DNA of 64,000 bases from Arbacia lixula (lineage: Eukaryota; Echinodermata; Echinoidea; Arbacioida; Arbaciidae), in NCBI GenBank assembly GCA_963669155.1, contig OZ022577.1, positions 33,611,850-33,675,849 on the forward strand, read 5' to 3'. Each line of letters begins with the position of its first letter. Position 1 is the stretch's first letter. This document shows, piece after piece, positions 1 through 15,000 of this stretch. The translations under genes were made by a program, and so were the position numbers. The notes under the pieces are model-generated. The model had not been told where the DNA came from, made no database searches, and saw nothing but the letters and a program-made list of their open reading frames with translations.

Positions 1-3000
1 CTCATTTGTACTAAGTATGAAGACAATTGATGCAGAAATGAAGAAATGAGAGCAAGTTAAACCAAAACTTCAACATTTTTGTAACAGACCAACAGGAAAG
101 TTGATTACTAGGTCTCAGTCGAACTTCATTCAGGCGAGACAAAAAAAGGTTTTGTAGTTTCTAAAGTGTCTTGATATTATCATAGAAACGTTTGACACAT
201 TTCTGACACAGAAAAAAAATTATATTGTATTTTGTTTGTAGGACATTTGAATATAAAGAAATATTCAAAAGCTACAATGACTCAAATCCCACACAAGAAA
301 ACATCTCAAGAATGATTTTGTCTCACCATTGCATCCTCGACTTCTGCTGTTCCGAGGCGGTGACCCGTGACGTTGATGACATCATCCATGCGTCCCGTGA
401 TGTGGTAGTAGCCGTTGACATCTCGCATCGCCCCATCACCAGAGAAGTAGAATCCTGCATGGCAAAGTGACAGAGAGATTGAAAGAACCCATTAACCCTC
501 CGTATACGCAGTCTTAAATCCACTAGTGACGTATGGCACAGTAAATATGCTCATGGTAATGGAAGGGTGAAGCTGGGCAATTCTACAGGTTTGGTTAAAG
601 TCATGTAACATGAGTAACCAAAGCTTCTTTATTTGACATCCTATTGTTTTCTTCATAATCATTTGTTCTGAAAACTCATCCCAATTGTTATAAACGTCAT
701 GATAGTAAATTCCTCCTCCACCACCTCATTTGACTATTAAAGATTGTCCGTCCTTTTTGCAAGCTTAAAATTTGAAATCGTCTATCACGATCGTAAATTG
801 AAGAAAGTGTGATTCAAGACCATCTCTAAGAATACAGTATGTTAAAGCTTTCTGTATATGTAAAAATTTCAGCCGTTAAATTTCAAACCGACTTTTTTCG
901 TACTACGAAAAAAGTATTAGTCTTTGTTACAGTATCTATGTGGTTATTATGCGTGTGTGAAATCCTAACTTTATGAGTAACTACCAAACTTTGGAGATAA
1001 TTCCTTCCATAGAACATTTTTTTACATAATGCGTTTTATAATTTAATAAACAGATGAATCAATAAAGCAGATATTTCAACACAAACTGCTAAGAGCCTGA
1101 GGTAAAGACTATTAATCAGACGTTGTTTACGTGCATTATTTGAATTTTACACTACGTATCAGTTTCAAATTGTGAATATAAAGCTTGCTTAGACTTCTCT
1201 ATATGTTTTGCCAATGTTTTGATGAATTTGTGGTGATCTGAAAAAGGGACTGGCTGTCTTTAAACACGGCACAGAGTGGCATACTGATCATATCTTCTAA
1301 TTCATGTTCGACCGCAATGCTTCCAGTATAATTCTCTCTGATGCGTCTAAATTCAGAGAATCAGGTAATAGCCATACCTGGGTATGGTTTGAAGTATGTT
1401 TCTAGGTAGCGCTGGTGATTGCCATATATGGTTCTTGCCATGCCTGGCCATGGCCTCCGGATGCAGAGGGCGCCAGATGCATCGTTGCCCTTCATCTCTT
1501 GGTTCTGATGAAGACACAAATAATGATAATAATGATTCATTATTAGTAAAGCTTTGGGGTACCTTGTTAACATTGTTTTTTCGATTTCAGTTCAGTTCAT
1601 CGACATCTACTTCTTTATCTCTTTGTTCTGATGAAGACACATGATCCATCATCAGTTCCAGTGTCTTTAACTTTTTTGTTTAGAATTCAGAATTTACCCC
1701 CCCCCCCTTTCCTTTGACAAAAGCAGACTGTTTGGGGGAGTTCCAAACCCCTCCCCCTTATGTTTGTGTTTTATGTGGAATACATGTCTGTGTCAAATAA
1801 TTGATACAACCTAAATGTGAAAGAAAAAAAAGAACAAACTAAAGCAATTCTACTGTGTTGCAGTCAATAAATGTGCCTACGCTTCTTTGTCAGCTTTATC
1901 TGGTTGAAATTGATAATCTTCTATGCTCATAAAGTGTGAAGGTTTGGTTAAAAATGTACCATTAAATTCATAGTTGAAACCATACCAATTTCTACCCTAA
2001 TAATTGCAAAAAAATATTTTCTTGCCTTATTTAGCCAAGTTTGGCATTTCAATGACCTTTGACCTCAGACTTCTTTAACTTCAAATTAATCTAAATGTAG
2101 TTTTCCATCCTTGTATCAAGTTTGGTTAAAATCTAATTACTAAATTTAGATTTTGGCAATTTTTGCAAATTCTGTCGAAGTTCATGGACCATTGACCTTT
2201 CAGGGATATTACCCAAAATGTGTAACTCCATGTTGTGATCCATCTTTGTACCATGTTTGGTTAGAATAAGATTATCAAATTTCTATTTATTGTGAAAAAA
2301 AAATCAATTTGGGGGCAATTTTAGCCCATTGTGGAAAGGTTCAATGACCTTAAAACTTTAAAGATTTTTACCCAAAATTCCATCAGTCCATTTCCATGTA
2401 ATGATCCATCTCAGGACAATGTTTGGTTGGAATTATTGGATTTGTATCAATTGTGACAAATTTAGATTTTGGAGGACGTTCTCGTCAATTTGGTCAAAGT
2501 CCTTTGACCTGTGACCTTTCAGGGATTTCAACAAAAATATCATCAATCTACCTCTAAGTAGTGCTCCATCTTTGTACAATGTTTGGTTGGAATTGCATCA
2601 CTGGATTTGAATTTATTGTGAGAAGGGTTAATTTGGGAATTGTCTTACAAAGCTCATTGACCTTTGACCTCAGTCAAAATTGACTCCTATTTTACAGTTT
2701 ATTTACAGTTTCCAGTTTACAGTTTCATAAAATGAATGAAGTTTGAGGCAAATCTGCCAAACGTTTTTCAATCTATATTGTAAATGGGTTCAAAACTGAA
2801 GGACAGACGGACAACTCGAAAACATAATGCCTCTGGCCACTTTGTGACAGAGGCATAAGAAATGAAATGCTCAGAAATATGAAATGGTAATGAGTACCAT
2901 ACCCCTATCCTATATTTGCAAAAGGTTGAACAAAATTCAGATTTCTCCCCCTCCCTCCGCTTCTCAGCTCTCTGAGCGGCCAGATTTTGATATAAACTTC

Positions 3001-6000
3001 TCCATGACCCCCCCCCCCCCCCCCCCCCTTTGAAAAATTTTGGGTGAGGCATATCACCACCAATTGAAGATAGGATACCGGTAAGACATTTCAATGACTC
3101 TTATGACCCCCTTTTATAACATGACATAAGATTTTGAATAGTTACATCAGCAAATTCATTTCTATTCATTTCATAATCATAATGATTTATGATTATTTTA
3201 ACAAGTTTCCTTGTTTGGAAAGAGTCTTGAGTCATAAACAGTGAAGCCACTTTGATAGAACTTGGCCTATGTCTACAAAATACTACATTCTGCAAGTAAA
3301 ATTTTACTTCAGGCCCATTTATACTGGCAAGCAATAATCATGATTTTTCTAAGATCGCGATTTTTGCGAGTAAGTTGCTCCAACCAAAACACTGCGCGAG
3401 AAAAATTTCTTCCCGGAGTGTGATTTTTTTAAACATCGCATGAAAAATCACGAAGTTTGCCAGTGTAAATGGTGACGGAAGAAAAATCATTATTTTTTGC
3501 CACATGACTTGCAGCACTCCCGGCGGGTTGACTTTAATCTTTCTCTGTAAAATTACACACACATTTTTGTAATTGTCAAAAGGCGCTCCTCTTATAACGT
3601 CATAATAACCATGCACCGCGCCGGTCTCCTTTGGATGACCGCTGGACACGCGCAGTACCCAGCAAAAAAATGGTGATTTTTCAGATCACGTTTGTTTGCG
3701 GCAAGTGTAAATGGTGAGACATAAAATCGCGATTTAGTGTGAGTGGGGCTTTCCATGAAGTAAGACAGGTCTTACAGGGAAAAAATGAATGGAATACATC
3801 CTCTGCATCAGGCACTGAATTCAATACTGTTGATGAATCATATCAACACAGTAGAAATAAGTCAAAGAACTTTGTGAACAAGCCCAAGCATGTCAAGCAA
3901 TGACCCATACCAACATTTCTTTAAAGCACAGGACAGAACACAAGCACATTTATTTACTTTATCATCAAGAAGAACGGGTTCAATGCCAAAGAAAGGTCGC
4001 ATGGGACCACCAGTGATCTCAGCTTTCGGAGAAGAGGGGCGGGGGGTGATGCAAATTCCTCCAGTTTCTGTAGGGAGGGGGGGGCAGAGAAGACACAGTG
4101 GGAGATATGGATGAGCAAGGAAGATATCAGATAGGGGGTGATGGAGGAAGCGAAGAGAGGTAGGGTAGAGAGGAGTATAACAAATAAAAGGGAGTGAGGG
4201 GAGGAGAGAGACAGGGAGAATGAGGGGAAGAAGGATGGAAAGAAGCAGGGAAAGAAGAAGGGGGAGGAGGAGGGAAAAGGAGAGGATGAGTAAAGGGAGA
4301 ATAGAGGGGAGAAGGGGAGCAGGGAAGAAGGGAAGGGAGGAAATAATGGAATGTGAAGAGATAGGCAGGAAAGGGAAGTGAGGGAAAAAGGAAAAGAGGA
4401 AAGAGAGGAGAACGAGAGGTGTGGGTACAGAAAAATAACACAAGCAATATCAAACCTGATCAATAGAACAAATTATGAATTATTAAATGTATCTTCAGCT
4501 ATAATTGTTCTTGTCTCAAAATCCAACATGACGAAAAAAACTTAATACAAGCAGAGAGCAAATCGAAATAGAAATAAATTAACATGGATATCAGGCTTGC
4601 ACTGATGTACTAAACATATTGAAAAATTAAAATTAAAAAAAAATATATTTTTGGTATCATTTTAAATAACAATGGAAAGAATAACAAATGGATGTGGATT
4701 TGTATGAATGTCCATTTTTTATTCTTTCCATTTATCTTTCTTGTAATGGTTAACTGCACATAGACATTGTTTAGTATTGTTTTTCTTGCTGCACGCTTAA
4801 GTGAATGTTGTTGGTGGTGGGGTTGTTGTTGTTGCTATTGATGTTGGTGTTGTTGTTTTGTACCTGTTTGCCACCATGTGTCCGCCAGGTCGCAGTGACC
4901 CTCTCCCACAACATTGTTGTACCACTCCCAAGCTTCTGTGTTGAGGGGCTCACCAACTAAAAAGCATGCAAGAAAACATGAAGAAAAAAAAGAAATACTT
5001 CAGATATTTAAGATATTTGATATTTACAAACAAAACACAATTTTCTGATACCGTAACCCCTTCCCATGCCCCTAATTCACTCTCTCTCATCCTATAACAG
5101 TCATTAAATACCACCAATACCACCAAATGGAACCTTTTTTTTTCACCCTATCTTTCTTTTTCTTCTTATAGAGCCTGTTTACACTAGCAGGTCCACCCAC
5201 AAAAACTTGGCGCGCTTACATCACAGTGAAATGGTGCGGACTATCGTAGCACTCCTTTTTTGGGGGCGGTCCTATTGCCATGACGCGTGACATTATGAAG
5301 ACAAGATTTCATGCGCCACTTACGAACCCACATCCCAACCATGCCCTATATACAGCTTGCTAGCTAGCTAGAGTTGTGTCTCGCTGTATACAATTGTCGT
5401 TGCCAGTTTAAGCGTAAATGCACTTGTCAATGATCTAAGCATATTTTTTTTCAATTTGATTCACGATCACGACATTATGGATCAAGCTCTAGCTCAATGG
5501 ATTGATGCCAACTCCAGTAAAAGGCAACAGAAATAGAAAAAAATGCGCATTGACCGTCATCGTCGGATCTTGAAGAGCCTGCTGACCATCTTGATGGGGA
5601 CAATAGTCCATTATCTAGGTTAATGACCAACAAAAATGGTGTAAAAAGCACAATTTTTTAAAGTCATTACTTACTAGATTATTAACGGAAACACCATCAA
5701 AGAAAGCACAGCGATTGACGGATCGGCTTGTATTCAAAGGGTATTTCCTGTGTGTAGAATGTGGACTTCCGGTATGCTATCTCTATGCCCCTTTACATTT
5801 AATAGCGGAGATAGCGCTATCTAACGAGCGTTAGATCGTGCTTTCTCTCGTGGTCCGCCCTCTCGAGGTGCTCCAGAGGCATGCCATTTTGGCTCGCCAT
5901 GGTAGCACGCGCTTGATTGCACCATCTCTGCTAATGTAAACAGGCTCATATTTGCCCTTGTCAATCTACCTATTTGTAACCTTCTCCCTCTCTCTCTCCG

Positions 6001-9000
6001 TCTCTCTCTCTCCCCTCTGTGAACAATTTAATTCTGCCACAGAAGCTTCAAATAAATAAAGATCACTGATCATAGAGATTAAAATCATTCACCATTATGA
6101 TTCTACAGGTAAAACTATTGACTTGGGGTCAGAGCCACATGACACACAATGGAAAAAAGTTTCACCAATGTTGGCACTACAGCCATAATGTATATAACAC
6201 ATAAACAAATACAATTGACTCCAGAAGTTTACATATACCCAAAGAAAAGTTGACATTTGTCAAACATTTGTCAAACATCATAAACTTTACGGTATCTCAT
6301 AAAATATTTGTGCTAACATGACAAATTTGATACCAAACAAATGAGTATGTCATACCCCTTCATAACATTGCTTTGTTATCAGGAGCTGAAAAATAAAAAA
6401 ATAAATAAAAAAAATAAAAAAATCTTCATATTTTAGACAAATTAAAAATAAAAACTTGACAAATACATTTCATATGTGTGCTCATTATTTCTCAACACAA
6501 ACATTTCAGATTACACTTTTTTGTTCAGTGGTGACATATCATGATAGAAAATGAAATATTGTAATACAAATCATAGATTTGACATTGATATATTTCTATG
6601 AAATGATGTTGGAAAATATAATAACAATACATTTGGCACGAGCATTACTGTTTTTTCTTCAAAGAAAATTCCAACTTAATTATAATTTAATCCCAACGGC
6701 ATCCAAATCACGTGGAAGAGCTTAATACGCTCTTTCATTTGATACCAAATTCGTCATGGTAGTATTTATATTTCTGAGGATATAGTAAATTTTATGATGT
6801 TTGGCAAGAAAACAAATTACCAGTATAATAAAATATGGTATCAACACTGCACAAAAAAGTTTTCATATCCAGTATGAGAAAATCCAGATTTACTCACAAG
6901 TGCATGTCTGATTCAATAGAACAAGCAAAGCCATTCTTTCAGAAGTTATCCCATGATAATTTGTTTACTCTTGTGCGCTGGGCCATGAACCCCTTTGTGC
7001 TAAATTATTTTTTGGGAGGGATCAGGAACGGTAAATGAAATGGACTTGCTCAATTCAACTCGCTATAACAAGTTCTCAGAGAGGGAACCTTGATTGTATT
7101 TATTGATTTGGGGGAATTCTTTAGAATTTTATATAAAACACTTTTCTTATGAAGGAGACCATTCCTCTCGCACGCCTATCTCAATCCAACTTGTCTCATC
7201 ATGATCATCCCTCTCCTCATTTTGTTCATCAGCGTCATCCTCAATCTCACTATCTGAATCTGGAGTAAACTGTTCCTTTTCATCATTATCCAATGCACCA
7301 CCTACATTGCTGTGGGTGGGACTGTGTTGTGATGGCATTGGCTTGTCGTGTTCCGGCTCCAAATCAGAGTCCATGGCAAAAGTAGGGGAATCCAAAGAAC
7401 CTGATAGTATGAGTTCACACTTCATCTACTGAAAACAACCTCTGCAGAGCCATAAATACCCTTGATTTTCTCTGATTTGCGATGTAATTCTTTGATGGAA
7501 TCAAGCGTTAGTGTAAGCCTCGCAAGTGTAGAATTTGATAAAAGCTAAACAAATACCGCCACCTCCGGGAAAAATGTTTTTCGCCTGATTTTGCAATGGC
7601 CTCTTATCATTTGACCTTTTGACCCTTATATAACCTTTCACTTCATCATCCTCATTGACACACAGGTGGTATTACCCAAGGCTTATTTGTACCAAGTATG
7701 AACACAAGTGGTGCAGAAAAAAAAATATTAGAGCAAGTTAAACCACAAAAATTTGTATTGTCATATACATCAAAGGATTTGTCACCAACTTTCAGGGTGA
7801 GCCAACCTTGAATCCCATGTCTCACATGTTTGGTCACACAAGTAGGACATGGTGCAACAAATACAAAATAAAAAAAAAAGAAGTAATTCAAAGAATAATA
7901 ATAGGATAAAATTGTGACTCAGGAAACAATTTTTTGTTGTTGAACATTTTGAATATGAAGGTATCATGTAGAAATATGAGATATATTAATACCTAATAAA
8001 ACAATTGAGCACAAAAGGTATGAAAGCTTGCAGCACTTTTTTGTATTGGTTTTCAACTCTCGAGGACTCTCGAAGTAAAATAATTTCAATTCACAAAATC
8101 ATTATCTCACCACAGCCCAGTGTACGGAGGGTGGAGCGATCGTACTTGGTAACAAACGAGTCACCAGATTTGAGCAGCAGTCGTACCGCAGTGGGCGCTA
8201 AGTAGATCTGGTTGATCCCAAGCCTCTCAACCATCTCCCAGTACCTGCCTATCAAAGAGAGAAATAAGAGAGAAGTTGTGACTTCATGACTTTGATCCTA
8301 TCATTAATGTGCGTCTATCATCAATAAAAACAATAAAAACACAGGGCCCATCTTATTGAGAGTTGCGATGAATACTTGATTGATCTTTGGGGATAATGCG
8401 GGTAGATATACAGACAATAGACGGACATGATATACAATGCAGCCAACATGAAAACAATGTGCCACTGGCTCTTTGCAAAGAGGGAAACGAGAGATGGGGA
8501 CAGAGAAAGAGAGACACAGAGAGAGAGAGACAGAGAGAGACAGAGAGACAGAGAGATAGAGAGACAGAGAGGAAAAAAGAGAGATAGGGGAAGAAAGATA
8601 GAGGAGAAAAATATAGATGGGAGAGAGACAAGATTGTGAGAAACAAAATGGACGTGAGCAAAGAAAAAAATATGAGAAAGTAAAAAAGGACCTTGTCAGT
8701 AGTTACATCAAGAGGAAGAGATAGAGAGAATGGGGAGCAAGGGAAGACAAGGAGATAGGAGGGGCATGGAAATGACGTACTTACCAGGATCAGGGTAAGT
8801 GGGCACACTCTCAAACAGGACAGTAGTGGCACCATTACTGAGAGGGCCGTAGACGACATAGCTGTGGCCTGTAATCCAGCCAATGTCTGCCACACAGGCA
8901 TACACATCGCCTGGCTGGTAGTCAAACACAAACTGAGAGAGGGAGAGAGAGAGAGAGAGACCAGATTCATAGAATTACACATACATACACACAGAGAGAG

Positions 9001-12000
9001 GGAGTTACAGGCTGACATGGCAGTAACAAATCTTGCCGATTTCCAATGTAAAAATTTATTTAATTTAATGAGGAAAACCTTAAAGGGGACCTCCGGGCAT
9101 TACAAAACCAATGCTTCATTGTTTGGTACTAGAATTGAATATCAATCATCTTGTTGTGAGGTCTCATCTGTTTCTGTAATTGGAAAGAAAGCAATTAATC
9201 AATACATCACACATCTTGATATTCCATTCTATTTGCTTTGCACGTCCACTAGATCATTACGTGTATGTTACAGCTATCTACCGCCAGCAGAAACTATATT
9301 TAGTATCGCTTCAAACACGCTCACTCAAACTTTCATGCTATAGTGTGCACACATGCAGCTTGCATGAAAAAAGGGCCGTATACAAATACACTCCATAGTA
9401 CCTGCGTTTTCAAGATACGATATATTGAAAGTCACTCATGATAGTTTCTGTTCCCGAATTCGAAGGTGATATTTCTTTCTCTGCTTGTGCAGCTGAATTA
9501 TCTTGGTTTGGTGCGCATACACTGTATTACAGAGAATGCCTGCTCAGTGTGCAGCCCCCCTTTGTGAATGAACTCATCCAGCGGTTTCGCTGTTCCAGTT
9601 TCCAAGCTCTGATCGACAACCTTGCATTTATGAAAGTTTGTCAAGTGCGTACAGTACTTGTGGCTGGGCTCTGCCCTGAAAAAATCTCTATGTACTGTAC
9701 GTGCTGAGCATACACACACATTGGTCAGAGCGACAGATCTGAGGCTACTCTGAGACCAGGGGGAAGGTGTTGCTGTGTTAGGTATATTTACTTCTTGTCT
9801 CTTTTTTTTGGTAGGGGGGGTATGGGGAGTAACTGAGATCAAACGAGATCCGGACGGACGGACAACCCGTAAACATGATGCCATCCAGCAACTTTGGCGC
9901 AGAGGCATGAAACATGAGGGGGCGTCCCTCTTTGATATAGCATACCTGGTGTGTGAGTGTGGCGTAGAGGACGTAGCCTGCCTGAGAGTGAGACAGCCCC
10001 TTTGGGGACCCCGTAGAGCCTGATGTGTACAGCATGAAGAGCAGATCCTCACTATCCAGAATCTGGGGCTTACACTCGACCGATTCCTTCACCATCGCCT
10101 GCGTCACAAAAACACACACCAGGGCCCCGTTGCATAAAACTTACCATTAATGGTAATTCTGCCATCAATGGCTACTACCATGGTAACATTGCTTGATAGG
10201 CAATTAAATTCTGCCATCAATGTCTACTACCATGGTAACATTGCTTGATAGTCAATCAAATTCAAGGTGTCCTTAGAAGTTGCCATTGGAAGCACAGTTA
10301 CCATGAATGGTAAGTTTTATGCAACAGGGCCCCGTCCTGGGAGTCAAGTTGCACCATGCATTTCTCACAAGACTTTTATACTTTAATAAGTGTTTTGCTC
10401 AGTATTGGCAAGTTATAGTATGAGAAGTTGTCACTGTTGGATACTTGGGTATAAAGCTAAGTCAGTCATCTTGAAAATTTCAACAGTTTAAATGATCATG
10501 AATTTTGCTAGTTAAATTCAGGCAAAATTGGCATTGTTGAATAAAAAAAGTGTGTTTATTCCAATCTAACATCACAAAGTTGATGCATTCCAATTAAGCA
10601 TAAAGTATGTATTCCAATTTAGCATTAAAAATGAATATATTAGAGTGTGCATTCCAACTAATCATAAAATTGGGGCAATTCCAATTTTGCAAACAAATCT
10701 GCTGTATTCCACAAAATGTGGGTGTGTTCTAAGTCAGCATAACAATTGGATGTACTGCAATTCAGCATAAAAACTGGGTGTATTTCAATTAAGCACAAAA
10801 AACAACAAATAAAACTTGTGTGTGAAAGGGTACTGAGAGTCTGGCAGGAAGGTTAGCATCCAGCCTCCTGAAAGGCCTACCTCTTCCATTGGGATGTCCC
10901 GTTCATACATTGGGATGTCGGCCCCTGTCCGCTTGGACACAAACACTGTCTTGACCCCTGGACACTGCTCCAGGGCTCTGTCCACCGTCTGCTTGAGGTC
11001 AATGACTTTTCCTCCTCGCACCCCTTGGTCAGTCGTCAGGACTGTCTTGGCTCCGGCTGCAAGGGGAACAAGCAACCCCACCCAAAAAATGTTAAATGGT
11101 GGCGAGAAGCAGTCATGGAGCACATGAAGGGCGACCCAATTTTTGCCTTTTAAAGCCTGGGTTACACCAAAGTAGTTCTCAAAACTCTCTACCCAATCCT
11201 AACAAAGTCATAAAATGGATCACGGCCAGAAAATAATGTGTAACTTTGAACAAATGATTTCTGGAATATGATTCTATATCGTTCACACAGAGTTTTCAGT
11301 CTGTTGGCGTTAAGTTCAGGTTAAAGTTTAAGTTCAGGAAAGACGGAATGTCGGGAAATATTTTTGGCACATGTATTGCAATTGATGACCAACTGCCCCA
11401 CATCCCTAGTTAGATCAAATTACGGCAATGCAGTGTTTTAAGTACGTTGTCAGTCAGTCTAATAAAAAAAAAACGGTATGGCAGCCAGAACATTTTGAGC
11501 AGGATCAAAGTTCTGGAGCTCCTTCCCTTCCGAGTCCATTCATGAAGATCGTAGAATGACCGTAAGAAAATGGTACTACATCCACTCCGTCTGCATACAA
11601 TTTGAGCCTATTCAGCAACATTTTTTATAATGTAGTGAGGACTAGTTTATTATATAATCTTTATCAGTTTAAGAACATTTTGTAAGTCGTCAACAGTATG
11701 AGTGGAATTGTATGCTTTTTAAAGTAGCAGCCTCAGGGTGACTTCTGTAATTTCCTTGTTTTTTTGTAAATGCACTCTGCAAGACTGGTAATATTTTTTT
11801 AACATATTTCATGAAAAAGTGAATGCACAATTTGTGTTCCTACATGACTCATACAAATTTCACATTTTGTTCTACACATGGAAGGAATTCAGCCTGTCAT
11901 CACCAAACAGCCACATTGAAACAAGGATATTTTAGTTACGTAGAGTACCATCACACATTTAATTCATGCAGATTCATTGTACACTTCTTCTATTCACAAA

Positions 12001-15000
12001 AGAATGCTTTACAAAGGGTTTCTCTTTGAGCCCATAATCAAAGCCACCGATTCTCTGGATAATTTTTGCCTGCATTTGACATATGAATAAACTAGGATGC
12101 GGAGAAAAATTTGGGGAAATATCCTCACCCCATAAGCTTGCGCAGTTGTGACATGTAATACCTACAATGCATCTATAAAAATTAAATCGAGGAATATTGT
12201 TACAATAAGGTAAAAAGGGTCTAAATGTGATATCAAGTTGCAGTGCAAAAGTCTCAATTCCACACTGTTCCGACACATAGTCCATAGAAAAATTACTGGA
12301 AACATTACTATAAGATATTTTTCTTTCAGACAAGTAACATGAAAATTGTGCCAAGCCGTGCCTAAACTAGTATTTTCATCTCGAAAAGTATCAAATTTAG
12401 TGTACGCTTGTCCTTGTCATTTACACAACTTACACTTTGTGTCAAAATGATGAGTTCATTCAGCAAAAGCTGAAATGTATGCATTAAGTATGCATGACCT
12501 ATTGTAAAATCCAGGTGGACATGATGCAATCGCGTGTGCGTCATATTGTTAAGAGCAGCTGCCATTCATGAATATTGAGTGGCGGCTTCAAACCATATTC
12601 AAAGGGATGGATATCCATTTCTTTAAACATCCTTGATTGAACCACTCGAATACCCTGTGAGATTATTACAATCTTTACAGGAACTACATGTATTCTTAGC
12701 GGGGGAAGGGGGAGGCTACAACTCCCTTGGCCAATTACACCTGTCAATCCACTAGCAACTGCCATCAAAATGTCATTAATGATTCATGATCCTCCTGCAG
12801 AAAGGCCTTGTGGTTTGACATGCATGATGCACAATGGACATTGTGGTGTTCTGAATTATTCACCTGATACACACAAATCTTCAGGTCCATGATTCATTCA
12901 AAAGTGAAAAGCTCATTTAATATTCAAAGGATTATTAAAAGATCAACAATAAGCTCTTTTTGTAATCTATTCACAACTTTCCCCGTAACTGCCAAGTGAC
13001 GCCTCATTACATTCACCTGTATTCCATGATTTTGCTTCAATGGATGGAACAAAATCTGAATCTATTACTTGTCACCATTAGTAAAGTGTTGTTTGAAGTA
13101 CGTAAATAAAATTTACATACATAACGAAAATGGTCTCTTGAAGAAATGTCACGAAAGCTGCTTCTCAAAAAATTGACATCCTGTGACTTTTTGATATGTA
13201 AATTTTAGCTTCAATCAAGTTGCAACTTTTTTCAAAATTATTTTCAATGTCAACAGTTTTTTGAAACACCCAGTACTTACCATCATTTATCCTACTAGCC
13301 AGGGCTTCAGCGCTGAAGCCTGCGAAGACGACACTAGACGGGAGAAGGGGGTAAAATCATAGAGTGAGGAGGACTATCAATCACATGGTCAGGTTTTAAC
13401 GGGGGTCCTGTCAAGAGGAGCCTGTCATTGAACCACAAAAAGATGATCACCTTGTCAACACCTCATCTACCTTTTTAGTACATTTGATTGAAATTCTGAT
13501 CAAGTGCGCATGTGAGTTCCACTGCCATTTCATTTCAGACAGACTGAAATAGGAGAACAATCCACTATGGGCTACACAACTGTAAAATCAAAAACACAAT
13601 ACATATCCTCCTGGCTAGTGAGCTTCAGTCAGAGTTTCAATTTCTGCAAATCACCTGGGACCATATTCATGTAATCTAACCAACTTATTACCCCTTTCAC
13701 GCTGCTCCCTCAGTGATTCACTGCTAGGTTTTATTTCTGCAGATGGCCCAAAACATCCTCACCCAAGTGTATTCAATTAATTATCAATTATTGCAATTTG
13801 TAATTCAATTATGACAAGTTGTCATTGTGGTTATAAAATCGATTTGGCCAATTATGGCAAGTTCCAATTGTGGCAAAGTGACTTTGCCATAGTTTCGAGA
13901 TTTCCAATTAACGCAAACCATTTCTTTATGAAATACCACCCAGATGACAATCTGGATATAGAATTTTCTCACTGACAGGCCTGTAAGTATGATGTGGGGA
14001 AACATTGTATCTGGTATGAGAATCTTGAACACTGAAGCACACCACAATTTCAATACATAACAGAAATGTTGAACAAATAAATTAGTGCTGCTACCTTGGT
14101 ACTACTGTGTGTGTAATTCTCTGGAATTGATAGAGGACATTGTAGAAATTCAAAAGAAAGCCAAGCAGAGGCTATACTTTATCAGAGTGATGAATCGTTT
14201 GAGAATACCCAGCGAGCTGATAGCATCGTTTTAAAGGGCTTTAACACAGAGTGTTCTCACATTACCTTAAATCTAATTTGCTATCATGCAAATGGTATAT
14301 GTGCTATTAAACACAAAGATATTGAATCGCCCAAGGAAAGTGCTGAAACATGTCAAAAGGGTTCAGCTCCTGTAACAACAGCAGCAATCATGGCATATTC
14401 ATATCACAAGTTGAAATATCACGAATTGAACTGTCAATCTAGTAGTTTGACCTCTTTATCAGATGTCATTTAAAGAAGAAAGAACACTATTCTTTTACTT
14501 GTAGTATAAAGATGCAATCACGGAATGGTGAGTACAATACATGAACCCACGGCACTGCAAATATTTCAACGCATGAGAGAGTCTATTCTTATGAAAAAGA
14601 TTGTGCCCTACAGTCTGCACTCTTGGAAAGCGAGACAACAAAAAACACAAATAGCATTCAAGTTGTCGGGTTGCCAATCTCCTGTATGTACCTGTGAATA
14701 GCGCCGATTCTAGCACAGGCGAGCATGGCTGCGACTGCGATGGGCGACACAGGCATGTAGATGGCCACTCGGTCCCCACGTCGGACTCCCTGCCGCTGCA
14801 GAGCGTTCCCAAGCTGATTGGTCATCTCATACAGCTGCCTGATGGGTGCAATCAAATCATTCACTCATGACAAGGAGAGAGCACCAAGAGGTAAGATGAC
14901 GATTGGCAATGAAAAGTGGCAAAAACAGCAAATTCAACACACACATATTTAATACATGTACTTCAAAATGTTCTCAGTTGACAACTTCGTACAATGTGAA

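Noticed and set aside
3862-4463. Three long minus-strand open frames rich in Ser, Leu and Pro
   Set aside because: They come from the purine-rich tract. Only the 110-bp part at 3958-4067, with splice borders and synthetase motifs, is coding.
8353-9018. 221-codon minus-strand open frame with Ser/Leu repeats
   Set aside because: Translation of GA repeats plus the wrong frame of ACSS1-like exon 7.
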